This document shows, one piece after another, positions 1 through 5,294 of a stretch of DNA of 7,487 nucleotides. Where the stretch lies: the NCBI GenBank assembly GCA_934569215.1, contig CAKTKF010000042.1:1-7487 (forward strand), written 5' to 3'. How positions within the stretch are numbered: position 1 is the first letter of the stretch; every line of letters starts with the position of its first letter. Made by a program: the position numbers and the translations under genes. Origin of the DNA: an uncultured Oscillospiraceae bacterium. Lineage in GTDB: Bacteria > Bacillota > Clostridia > Oscillospirales > Oscillospiraceae. Below the pieces are notes generated by a model. It made no database searches. It saw only the letters and a list, made by a program, of their open reading frames with translations, and was not told where the DNA came from.

Positions 1-255
1 CTGGGGAATTTCAGCTTCGGCGGCAACGGCGCCCCCAAGGACTACGACACGGCGCTGGTGCAGCAGGAGGTCATCCGGGACGGGGATGGAACGGTCAGAC
101 TGGGACAGCTGACCGTCGTACCCGCCAGCGTCAGCTCCATCACCGGGCGGAATAATTTCCAGCCCACCCCCTACGAGCCGGGGACGGAAGACTATGACCG
201 TGTTCTTTCCAAGCTGGACGGAACCTTTTCCGGCGGGAATTTGAAAATAGACTGA
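1..255 (+). CDS. CapA family protein, C-terminal part (5' end outside window)
   Basis: The open frame runs in from the left edge and ends at TGA 253-255, giving the last 84 residues of a longer protein. It begins with LGNFSFGGN and continues with PKDYDTALVQQ, PASVSS, NNFQPTPYE and a final KLDG. This string resembles the C-terminal end of the CapA/PgsA-type metallophosphatase-like domain (poly-gamma-glutamate or capsule synthesis family), where a 'SLGNF.FGG' strand is followed by an 'IPxSxSS...NNYQPTP' tail. Known members are often membrane-anchored or secreted proteins linked to envelope polymer production, but many clostridial homologues have no demonstrated role. The metal-binding part of the domain lies outside the window, so activity cannot be judged. 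No hairpin terminator separates its stop from the rpmH promoter 20 bp downstream, so its transcript may read into rpmH. The family call is by remembered motif, not by a search. Confidence 0.72.
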   Translation: MGNFSFGGNGAPKDYDTALVQQEVIRDGDGTVRLGQLTVVPASVSSITGRNNFQPTPYEPGTEDYDRVLSKLDGTFSGGNLKID

Positions 256-274
256 CAGAAGCACGAAAAAAAGA

Positions 275-303
275 TTGACCAAACAGTGTTTTTCGGTTAT
301 AAT
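275..303 (+). promoter_or_regulatory. Sigma-A-type promoter of the rpmH-rnpA-yidD-yidC-jag cluster
   Basis: The -35 box TTGACC (275-280) and a perfect -10 box TATAAT (298-303) are separated by exactly 17 bp. Transcription should start near 310, giving a leader of about 87 nt before rpmH. A near-consensus promoter suits the high expression needed for a ribosomal protein gene. It begins 20 bp after the upstream CapA stop codon. Confidence 0.88.
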
Positions 304-313
304 GAGCGGGTAT

Positions 314-366
314 GACTGTAGTATCAGTCTGAGCATGTGTTGCTGCGGCCGAAAGGCTGTTGAGCA
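314..366 (+). promoter_or_regulatory. Structured rpmH 5' leader (two small hairpins)
   Basis: Two inverted repeats lie in the untranslated leader. The first, GACTG (314-318) with CAGTC (325-329), is close to the predicted 5' end of the transcript. The second pairs 345-350 with 355-360 around a GAAA tetraloop (351-354), including two G-U pairs, and can extend through 341-344 with 363-366 across a 2-nt bulge. The structures could stabilise the mRNA 5' end or serve L34 autoregulation, but I recognise no known leader motif. The pairings are visible; any function is inference. Confidence 0.35.
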
Positions 367-396
367 TATTGTATTTTGACAGGAGGTGTATCCTAA

Positions 397-531
397 ATGA
401 AGCGTACCTATCAGCCCAGCCGCCGTCACCGTTCCAAGGTTCACGGTTTCCGCCAGAGAATGGCGACTTCCAACGGCCGCAAGGTTCTGGCCCGCCGTCG
501 TGCGAAGGGCCGCAAGGTTCTGTCCGCCTGA
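397..531 (+). CDS. rpmH: 50S ribosomal protein L34
   Basis: This 44-residue, strongly basic protein has the L34 signature from end to end: MKRTYQPS at the N terminus, then [14 protein letters not shown], then [21 protein letters not shown]. The length matches the family's usual 44-46 residues. L34 is a small protein of the large ribosomal subunit that binds 23S rRNA. The start ATG is preceded by AGGAGGT at 381-387, nine bases upstream, a near-perfect Shine-Dalgarno. The gene is first in its operon and sits under the consensus promoter at 275-303. In most Firmicutes rnpA follows closely, often within tens of bases; here the gap is 274 bp because of the inverted-repeat element described separately. 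Identity is close to certain. Confidence 0.98.
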   Translation: MKRTYQPSRRHRSKVHGFRQRMATSNGRKVLARRRAKGRKVLSA

Positions 532-551
532 TGCGTATGTCCGTGGGTTAA

Positions 552-718
552 CTAGGGTGCATCTGAAAACTGTCAAAACGCCCGGACAGCTGCTCTTTTT
601 GCCCTGTGCCGCGCCATTTTCCCTTGAAATACAGCAGGTATTCCCGCGGAAAAATGGCTTGCGCAGGACGGAAATCCCTCGCTGCCGGTCATTTCGCCAG
701 TTTTCAGATACACCCTAG
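552..718. mobile_element. MITE-like 167-bp inverted-repeat element between rpmH and rnpA
   Basis: The ends are 21-bp inverted repeats, 552-572 and 698-718, that match at 20 of 21 positions; each outer end reads CTAGGGTG inward. The symmetry continues inside: arms around 573-625 and 645-697 remain partly complementary (for example CCATTTT at 614-620 opposite AAAATGG at 651-657), and the tip AATAC-AGCAG-GTATT (628-642) is centred on base 635, the exact midpoint. The whole element can therefore fold as one long imperfect hairpin. It encodes no transposase. The boundary can be read as TA / GGGTG...CACCC / TA, which fits a duplicated TA target as made by IS630/Tc1-mariner-type transposases, or the palindrome CTAG may simply be part of the repeat. 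Family assignment is inference; the repeat structure is seen directly. The element lies wholly in intergenic DNA and interrupts the usual rpmH-rnpA spacing. Confidence 0.72.
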
Positions 719-745
719 AGCGGAAAACGCGCTTAAGAGCGAAAC

Positions 746-791
746 GGGAGCTACAGCGGGGTGAATGGAACGTTCGCCCCGCTCCCTTTTT
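746..791 (+). terminator. Terminator-like hairpin (attenuator candidate) just upstream of rnpA
   Basis: GCGGGGTGAA (756-765) pairs with TTCGCCCCGC (773-782) over ten base pairs, one of them G-U, around the 7-nt loop 766-772. An outer stem, 746-749 with 783-786, extends it past a small bulge, and five T residues follow (787-791). This is the layout of an intrinsic terminator, yet it ends only a few bases before the rnpA Shine-Dalgarno (GAGGA, 795-799). No promoter is evident between it and rnpA, so rnpA and the genes beyond probably depend on read-through. It is well placed to make rpmH mRNA exceed rnpA mRNA. Confidence 0.68.
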
Positions 792-805
792 AGCGAGGAA
801 ACAGT

Positions 806-1156
806 ATGAAGTATTCAACCAGCCTGAAGCTCAATCATATTTTCAGGCGCCTGTATCACACCTCCGGCGTTGCCGACGGTCTGCTGGTGCTTTACGCCAG
901 AAAGAACCGCACAGGCGGGAACCGGGTGGGCATCACCGTCAGCAAAAAGCTGGGCAAGGCTCACGTGCGCAACCGCACCCGCCGCCGCATCCGGGAGGTC
1001 TACCGCCTGAACGAGGAAAAGTTCCAGCCCGGCTGGGACATCGTGGTGGTGGCAAGGACGAGGGCCGTGGAGGCTCCCTTTGAGAAGCTGACGGCAAGCT
1101 ACCTGACCCTTGCGAAAAAAGCGGGAATTTTGAAGCCGGTACAGATACAGGATTAA
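806..1156 (+). CDS. rnpA: Ribonuclease P protein component
   Basis: The 116-residue basic protein is the protein subunit of RNase P, which with the RNA subunit (rnpB, not in this window) removes 5' leaders from pre-tRNAs. The N-terminal part (residues 1-30) has the usual SLKLNHIFRRLYHTS lead-in, then VGITVSKKLGKAHVRNRTRRRIRE at about 41-64, which contains the family's RNR box (R55-N56-R57) and the arginine-rich helix that contacts the RNA. GWDIVVVAR at 76-84 is the conserved central strand, and length is typical (about 110-125). The start ATG has GAGGA six bases upstream. yidD begins 9 bp after the stop, so the two are likely translated from one message. The gene lies behind a terminator-like hairpin, suggesting lower output than rpmH. 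Confidence 0.97.
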   Translation: MKYSTSLKLNHIFRRLYHTSGVADGLLVLYARKNRTGGNRVGITVSKKLGKAHVRNRTRRRIREVYRLNEEKFQPGWDIVVVARTRAVEAPFEKLTASYLTLAKKAGILKPVQIQD

Positions 1157-1165
1157 ACTGCGGTT

Positions 1166-1378
1166 ATGAAAAAAATGTTTCTCAAGCTCATTCGCTTTTA
1201 TCAGCGCTGGATTTCCCCGGCGTTTCCGGCACGGTGCCGGTTTCGCCCCACCTGTTCCGCTTACGCCTACGAAGCCATCAGCAAGTACGGTATCCTCAAG
1301 GGCGGCTGGCTTGCCCTGAAGCGGTTTTTGCGGTGCAATCCCTTCTACCGCGGGGATATCTACGACCCGGTACCATGA
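1166..1378 (+). CDS. yidD: Membrane protein insertion efficiency factor YidD
   Basis: This 70-residue protein carries the complete YidD/Haemolytic (DUF37) signature: an amphipathic N-terminal helix ([14 protein letters not shown], residues 5-18), [18 protein letters not shown] at 25-42, [16 protein letters not shown] at 45-60 and the closing DPVP. The conserved cysteines are C24, C30 and C57. YidD is thought to sit on the inner face of the membrane and help YidC insert proteins; its mechanism is not settled. The usual 'GG.DPVP' ending is RGDIYDPVP here. No good Shine-Dalgarno precedes the ATG, which lies 9 bp after rnpA, so translation is probably coupled to rnpA. yidC starts 27 bp downstream with its own strong ribosome binding site. 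The gene order rnpA-yidD-yidC is the standard bacterial one. Confidence 0.95.
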   Translation: MKKMFLKLIRFYQRWISPAFPARCRFRPTCSAYAYEAISKYGILKGGWLALKRFLRCNPFYRGDIYDPVP

Positions 1379-1405
1379 CCATTGAATCTCTAAGGAGGAA
1401 AGGCA

Positions 1406-2656
1406 ATGTTTCTCGCATTCCAATTATCGGACATCATAACTGTGCCGTTCGGGTGGCTGCTGTCGGTTCTGTATGAAACCACCCACAACTACGGCGTCGC
1501 CATGATCCTGTTCGCCGTCATCGTGCAGCTGGTTCTGATGCCCCTGAACGCGAAGTCCAAGAAGAGCATGATGAAGATGTCCCGTCTGACGCCCCGGATG
1601 CAGGCCATCCAGCAGAAGTACGCGGACGACCCCCAGCGCCAGAACCAGGCCATCCAGGAGCTTCAGAAGTCCGAGGGCGTTTCCATGGGCGGCGGCTGCC
1701 TGTGGAGCTTCATTCCCATTCTGATTCTGTTTCCCCTGTTCGCCGTTATCCGCCAGCCCATTACCTACATCCTGATGCAGTCCGCCGACACGGCGAAGCA
1801 GATCGTGGAGGTCATCAAGACGGCCGCGCCGGATATGTTTACTTCCAATTCCGCTTACGAGCAGGTCGTCGCCGCGCAGCTGATCCCCCAGTACGCAGAC
1901 GAACTGCGCGCCGCCATCCCCGGCATCAGCGAGACCGTTCTTGCCGGTATCAATTTCGATTTCCTGGGCATTAACCTGGGCGCTGTGCCCCAGTTCAATG
2001 TCTTCTCCGCCAGCTGGGCGTGGGATTGGGCGCACATCGGCGCGTTCCTGATCGCCCTGACCTCTGCCGCTTCTCAGCTGCTGCAGATGGTCATCAGCCA
2101 GAAGACCAACGACTCCGTCATCACCGACGAGAACGGCGTTCAGGACAAGGAGACCGCCAAAAATTCCCAGCAGAACCAGTCCATGAAGGTCATGATGTGG
2201 ATGATGCCCCTGATGTCTCTGTGGATCGGCTTCACCGTTTCCGCCGGACTGTCCCTGTACTGGTTCATCGGCGGCGTGGTGAGAATGATCTCCGACCCCA
2301 TTATGACCAACCACTACCGCAAGATCTATGACGCGGAGGACGCCGTGCGTCTGCAAAAGGCGCTGGAGCAGGAGCGGATTGAAGCCGAGAAGGAGCGCAT
2401 CCGCGCCGAGCGCCGTGCCGCCAATCCCGACGGCATCACCGCCAACACCAGCAAGAAGAAGCTGGAAAAGCAGCAGCGGGATCAGGAGCAGGCCGCCAAG
2501 GCCGCGGCTGCCAAGGAGTACGCCGCCCGGAAGGGCATTGTGGAGGAAGTCACCCAGGAGGAAAACGCCCCCCTGTCCGGTGTTTCCGAGCGTCCCTTCT
2601 GCAAGGGCCGCAACTATGACCCTGACCGTTACGCGCCCAAGTCTATGGAGGAATAA
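1406..2656 (+). CDS. yidC: Membrane protein insertase YidC/Oxa1 family
   Basis: This 416-residue protein inserts and folds membrane proteins, alone or with SecYEG. It has the Gram-positive layout without a large N-terminal periplasmic domain: an amphipathic N-terminal segment (about 11-29), TM1 (30-47, ending in the conserved MPL), a cytoplasmic helical hairpin (48-98, LTPRMQAIQQKY), TM2 (about 99-124), an outer loop with the NFDFLGINLG motif (183-192), TM3 (about 207-231) and TM4-TM5 (about 262-298). A mixed-charge, probably helical tail of about 110 residues follows, rich in Glu, Lys, Arg and Ala, as in tails that touch the ribosome. No lipoprotein signal or lipobox cysteine is visible, unlike SpoIIIJ. 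The outer loop of about 80 residues is longer than in SpoIIIJ. Residue 41, where the family has a positively charged groove residue, is Gln. The start ATG follows AGGAGG (1393-1398) by seven bases. The jag ribosome binding site lies within the last codons. Confidence 0.95.
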   Translation: MFLAFQLSDIITVPFGWLLSVLYETTHNYGVAMILFAVIVQLVLMPLNAKSKKSMMKMSRLTPRMQAIQQKYADDPQRQNQAIQELQKSEGVSMGGGCLWSFIPILILFPLFAVIRQPITYILMQSADTAKQIVEVIKTAAPDMFTSNSAYEQVVAAQLIPQYADELRAAIPGISETVLAGINFDFLGINLGAVPQFNVFSASWAWDWAHIGAFLIALTSAASQLLQMVISQKTNDSVITDENGVQDKETAKNSQQNQSMKVMMWMMPLMSLWIGFTVSAGLSLYWFIGGVVRMISDPIMTNHYRKIYDAEDAVRLQKALEQERIEAEKERIRAERRAANPDGITANTSKKKLEKQQRDQEQAAKAAAAKEYAARKGIVEEVTQEENAPLSGVSERPFCKGRNYDPDRYAPKSMEE

Positions 2657-2659
2657 GCC

Positions 2660-3562
2660 ATGGAAAAGTCGATTATCACTTCCGGCAAGACCATTGATCT
2701 TGCCATTGAATCCGCGCTGAGCCAGCTGGGGCTGGATCGTGACAGCGTGTCCGTCACGGTGCTGCAGCAGGCCAAGTCCGGTTTCCTGGGCTTCGGCGCC
2801 CAGAGCGCCAAGGTGCAGGTGAGCTACGAGGTTCCCGACCCCGTGCCGGAGAAGGAAGAGAAGCCCAAGAGTGCGCTTGGCAGCGCCTCCCGCTCCAAGC
2901 CCAAGCCGCCCGCTGCCCCGGTGAAGAAGCCGGAAGCTCCCGAGGCTCCTAAGGCTGAGCCGCCCAAGCCCGCGCCGACCGCTCCCGCACCCGCACCTGC
3001 AAAGCGCCCCGAGCCGCCCAAACAGGAAAAGCCCCGCGCCCCCAAGGCTCCCCGTCCGGAGAAGCCCAAGGCGCCCGCTGCCCCCAAGACCTACGCCCCT
3101 GCTGAACCCGGTTCCGTAGAGGAGAAGATCGAGGTTTTCATCAAGGGCCTGCTGGAGCATATGGATTCCAACGCCGTTCCCCACTGCTGGAAGGACGAGG
3201 GCAATACATACAAGGTTGACCTGGTAGGCGACGACTTAGGCTACCTGATCGGCCGCCGGGGCGACACCCTGGATGCCATTCAGCATCTGACCAACTACAC
3301 CGTCAACCGGGATGTGGAAGGCCATATCCGCGTCAACGTGGATGCGGAGTGCTACCGGGAAAAGCGGGAGGAGAGTCTGCGCCGCTACGCCCGGAAGAAG
3401 GCGCAGCAGGTGCTGAAAGCCCACCGCCGCACCACCCTGGAACCCATGAACGCCTACGAGCGCCACGTGATCCACGCGGCCTTGCAGGACATGGAGAACA
3501 TCACCACCCACTCCACCGGCGTAGAACCCAACCGCCGCGTTGTGATCGAGTATGTGAGATAA
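2660..3562 (+). CDS. jag: RNA-binding protein Jag/KhpB (Jag-N, KH and R3H domains)
   Basis: The 300-residue protein has three parts. Residues 1-55 are the Jag-N domain, with the KSGFLGFGAQSAKVQV signature at 39-54. Residues 56-148 are a low-complexity linker made mostly of Pro, Ala, Lys and Glu. Residues 150-228 form a KH domain with the RNA-binding loop GYLIGRRGDTLDAIQ (194-208), and 235-300 form an R3H domain ending in the ERHVIHAAL and NRRVVIEYV segments (267-275, 291-299). Jag/KhpB binds RNA with its partner KhpA and affects cell elongation and division in streptococci; its role in Clostridia is less clear. The ATG lies 3 bp after the yidC stop and uses GGAGG at 2647-2651 inside yidC, so translation is probably coupled. 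It is the last gene of the operon. mnmE and mnmG, which often follow, are absent. Confidence 0.94.
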   Translation: MEKSIITSGKTIDLAIESALSQLGLDRDSVSVTVLQQAKSGFLGFGAQSAKVQVSYEVPDPVPEKEEKPKSALGSASRSKPKPPAAPVKKPEAPEAPKAEPPKPAPTAPAPAPAKRPEPPKQEKPRAPKAPRPEKPKAPAAPKTYAPAEPGSVEEKIEVFIKGLLEHMDSNAVPHCWKDEGNTYKVDLVGDDLGYLIGRRGDTLDAIQHLTNYTVNRDVEGHIRVNVDAECYREKREESLRRYARKKAQQVLKAHRRTTLEPMNAYERHVIHAALQDMENITTHSTGVEPNRRVVIEYVR

Positions 3563-3566
3563 GCAG

Positions 3567-3602
3567 AAATCGGCACCTGCCGCAAGCGGGTGCCGATTTT
3601 TT
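3567..3602 (+). terminator. Intrinsic terminator after jag
   Basis: AAATCGGCACC (3567-3577) pairs perfectly with GGTGCCGATTT (3589-3599) around an 11-nt loop that can pair a little further, and the T tract 3597-3602 follows directly. It begins five bases after the jag stop and ends the rpmH-jag operon. Confidence 0.9.
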
Positions 3603-3616
3603 GCTGCAAAAAACAT

Positions 3617-3645
3617 TTGAAATTTCCCGCCCCATCCGTTATAAT
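3617..3645 (+). promoter_or_regulatory. Sigma-A-type promoter of the MATE transporter gene
   Basis: TTGAAA (3617-3622) and a perfect TATAAT (3640-3645) are spaced by 17 bp, directly downstream of the jag terminator. The predicted start near 3652 leaves a leader of about 180 nt before the MATE start codon, long enough for leader-based control. Confidence 0.82.
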
Positions 3646-3660
3646 AAGCCTACAGCGTGT

Positions 3661-3694
3661 GGCGTTTCTGCGTAAATCCGGTTGCAGAAGCGCC
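3661..3694 (+). promoter_or_regulatory. Leader hairpin 1 of the MATE transcript
   Basis: GGCGTTTCTGC (3661-3671) pairs with GCAGAAGCGCC (3684-3694) over 11 bp with one G-U pair, around a 12-nt loop. The strand 3669-3681 (TGCGTAAATCCGG), covering the end of the stem and most of the loop, matches 12 of 13 bases of 3769-3781, the 5' arm of the later terminator-like hairpin. A six-T run at 3702-3707 lies a little downstream. No known riboswitch class is recognised. The structure is seen; a regulatory role is inference. Confidence 0.5.
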
Positions 3695-3766
3695 GCGCGC
3701 ATTTTTTGCGGAAATGGGTGAGAGGCGGAGAGTGACGGAGAATTTTATAGTAAATCGTGCAGCAAA

Positions 3767-3808
3767 AATGCGTAAGTCCGGATTTTGACGGACTTACGCA
3801 TTATTTTT
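3767..3808 (+). terminator. Terminator-like hairpin in the MATE leader (attenuator candidate)
   Basis: A perfect 14-bp stem, 3767-3780 with 3789-3802, encloses the 8-nt loop GATTTTGA and is followed by ATTTTTA. It ends only about 20 bases before the MATE start codon and lies downstream of that gene's own promoter, so it would cut the transcript short unless it is bypassed. The jag operon is already terminated further upstream, so this hairpin is not needed for that purpose. Confidence 0.7.
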
Positions 3809-3830
3809 ATGTCAAAGAAAGGTGAATGAT

Positions 3831-5234
3831 ATGGAAACAGGAAATCATTTTTTGGGAACAGAGCGTATCGGCAAGCTCATGCGACAGTACGCCGTTCCCT
3901 GCATTATCTCGCTGCTGGTGGGGGCGCTGTATAACATCGTTGACCAGATTTTCATTGCCAATGCCAGCTACTTAGGCTCCTACGGCAACGCGGCCAATAC
4001 CGTGGTTTTCCCACTGACGGTGTTCGCCCTCGGTATCGCCGTGTTCATCGGCGACGGCTGCTGCGCCTTTGTCAGTATCGCCCTGGGGCGCAATGCCCGG
4101 GAGGACACCCATAAGTCCGTGGGCAACGCCGTCGTCCTCTGCGTGGCGAGCAGCCTTGTGCTGACGGCGGTTTATCTGATCTTCAGCGAACCCATCCTCG
4201 CCCTGTTCGGCGGCACGGTCAACGGGGAAACCTATGGGTTTGCAAAGGAATACTTCTTCTATATCACATTGGGCGTCCCGTTCTATATGTTCGGGCAGGC
4301 CATGAACCCGGTCATCCGCAGCGACGGAAGTCCTAAATTTGCCATGGTCGCCACCGTTTCCGGTGCAATTGCCAATGTGATCCTCGACCCCATCTTTATT
4401 TACGGCTTCCACTGGGGCATGATGGGCGCGGCGGTGGCTACCGTGATTGGTCAGGTGCTGACGGCGGCGCTCTCCATCTGGTATCTGCGGCACATGAAGG
4501 TCATCACGTTGGAAAGAAGCAGCTTCCGACTGGACGGAAAGCTGATCCCAAAGTTCCTGATGCTGGGGCTGACCAGCTTCCTTGCCCAGATTTCCCTGGT
4601 CATCTCCATGGCGGCCGTGCAGAATATGTGCATGAAATACGGCGCGAAAGACCCGATTTTCGGGCAGCCGGAGTATGCGCAGATCCCCCTTGCCGTCCTG
4701 GGCATCGTCATGAAATTCTTCCAGATCGCTATTTCCATTGCCATCGGTATGGCCGCCGGGTGCATCCCCATTGCCGGGTATAACGTCGGCGCGAAGAAGA
4801 AAGACCGCGCCAAAGCACTGTTTTCCCGGCTGCTACTGGCGGAGTTCATCGTCGGTGCCGTTGCACTGGTGATCGTGGAAGGTTTTCCCCTGCAAATCGC
4901 CATGCTGTTCGGCGCGGCAAACGAAAGCGCCTATTACGCGGACTTTACCGTGAAGTGCTTCCGGGTCTACCTGTGCCTGATGCCCCTGGCGACGCTGAAC
5001 AAGGGAACCTTCATTTATTTGCAGGCGCTGGGCAAGGCGCTTGCGTCCACCGTGGTCTCCCTCACCCGCGAGATCATTTTCGGCGTGTTTCTGCCTGTGA
5101 TCCTTCCGGTTTTCTTCGGGCTGGACGGCCTGCTGTGGTCGTTCCCGGCGGCGGATCTGCTGACATTCATCATCGCGGTTTTCTTTATCCGGCAGACCTA
5201 CCGCGAGCTGTCCGAGAGCGGGGACCCGGCATAA
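3831..5234 (+). CDS. MATE family multidrug/toxin efflux transporter (MepA-like)
   Basis: The 467-residue protein is almost entirely hydrophobic, with about twelve membrane segments in the two-half MATE fold. Family marks are ALYNIVDQIFIA near the N terminus (32-43), GNAANTVVFPLTV (52-64), RSDGSPKFAM (163-172), NVILDPIFIYG (182-192) and GYNVGAKKKDRAK (316-328), the loop opening the second half's later helices. MATE proteins export cationic drugs or metabolites using a Na+ or H+ gradient; the substrate cannot be read from sequence. The pattern is closest to the MepA/DinF-like branch common in Firmicutes. I prefer ATG 3831, which has AAGGTGA at 3819-3825 upstream; an in-frame GTG at 3822 would add three residues but lies within that ribosome binding site. 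The gene stands alone, with its own promoter, a long structured leader and a strong terminator. Confidence 0.93.
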   Translation: METGNHFLGTERIGKLMRQYAVPCIISLLVGALYNIVDQIFIANASYLGSYGNAANTVVFPLTVFALGIAVFIGDGCCAFVSIALGRNAREDTHKSVGNAVVLCVASSLVLTAVYLIFSEPILALFGGTVNGETYGFAKEYFFYITLGVPFYMFGQAMNPVIRSDGSPKFAMVATVSGAIANVILDPIFIYGFHWGMMGAAVATVIGQVLTAALSIWYLRHMKVITLERSSFRLDGKLIPKFLMLGLTSFLAQISLVISMAAVQNMCMKYGAKDPIFGQPEYAQIPLAVLGIVMKFFQIAISIAIGMAAGCIPIAGYNVGAKKKDRAKALFSRLLLAEFIVGAVALVIVEGFPLQIAMLFGAANESAYYADFTVKCFRVYLCLMPLATLNKGTFIYLQALGKALASTVVSLTREIIFGVFLPVILPVFFGLDGLLWSFPAADLLTFIIAVFFIRQTYRELSESGDPA

Positions 5235-5238
5235 ATTC

Positions 5239-5280
5239 TAAAAGGCGCTGTCTCACCAAGCCGTGAGACAGCGCCTTTTA
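5239..5280. terminator. Bidirectional terminator between convergent MATE and purL genes
   Basis: An 18-bp perfect inverted repeat (5239-5256 with 5263-5280) with the 6-nt loop CAAGCC has A residues on one flank and T residues on the other, so it can terminate both strands. It starts 5 bp after the MATE stop and ends 14 bp before the purL stop, and fills most of the 60-bp gap. Confidence 0.93.
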
Positions 5281-5294
5281 TGGAGGAAAGGGAG

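Noticed and set aside
256..396. Replication origin beside rpmH
   Set aside because: No DnaA-box cluster or AT-rich unwinding region is present, and dnaA is not adjacent.
500..718. A 72-codon frame on + from within rpmH through the inverted-repeat element
   Set aside because: It starts out of frame within rpmH and most of it is the non-coding element.
573..818. An 81-codon frame on - running through the inverted-repeat element into rnpA
   Set aside because: It lacks a ribosome binding site, starts inside rnpA and follows repeat sequence rather than a conserved protein; spurious repeat-derived frames like this are common in annotations.
1424..3184. A 586-codon open frame on - opposite yidC and jag
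   Set aside because: The product is low-complexity Gly/Leu/His/Asp sequence mirroring the codon bias of the real genes, and it spans two conserved genes on the other strand.
3822..3830. GTG 3822 as the start of the MATE gene
   Set aside because: The GTG is part of the AAGGTGA ribosome binding sequence that fits ATG 3831 better, and the three extra residues add nothing to the family alignment.
3603..3830. A known riboswitch (yjdF, ykkC/guanidine, yybP-ykoY) in the MATE leader
   Set aside because: These classes can precede efflux genes, but I could not find their conserved core sequences here; only generic hairpins are seen.
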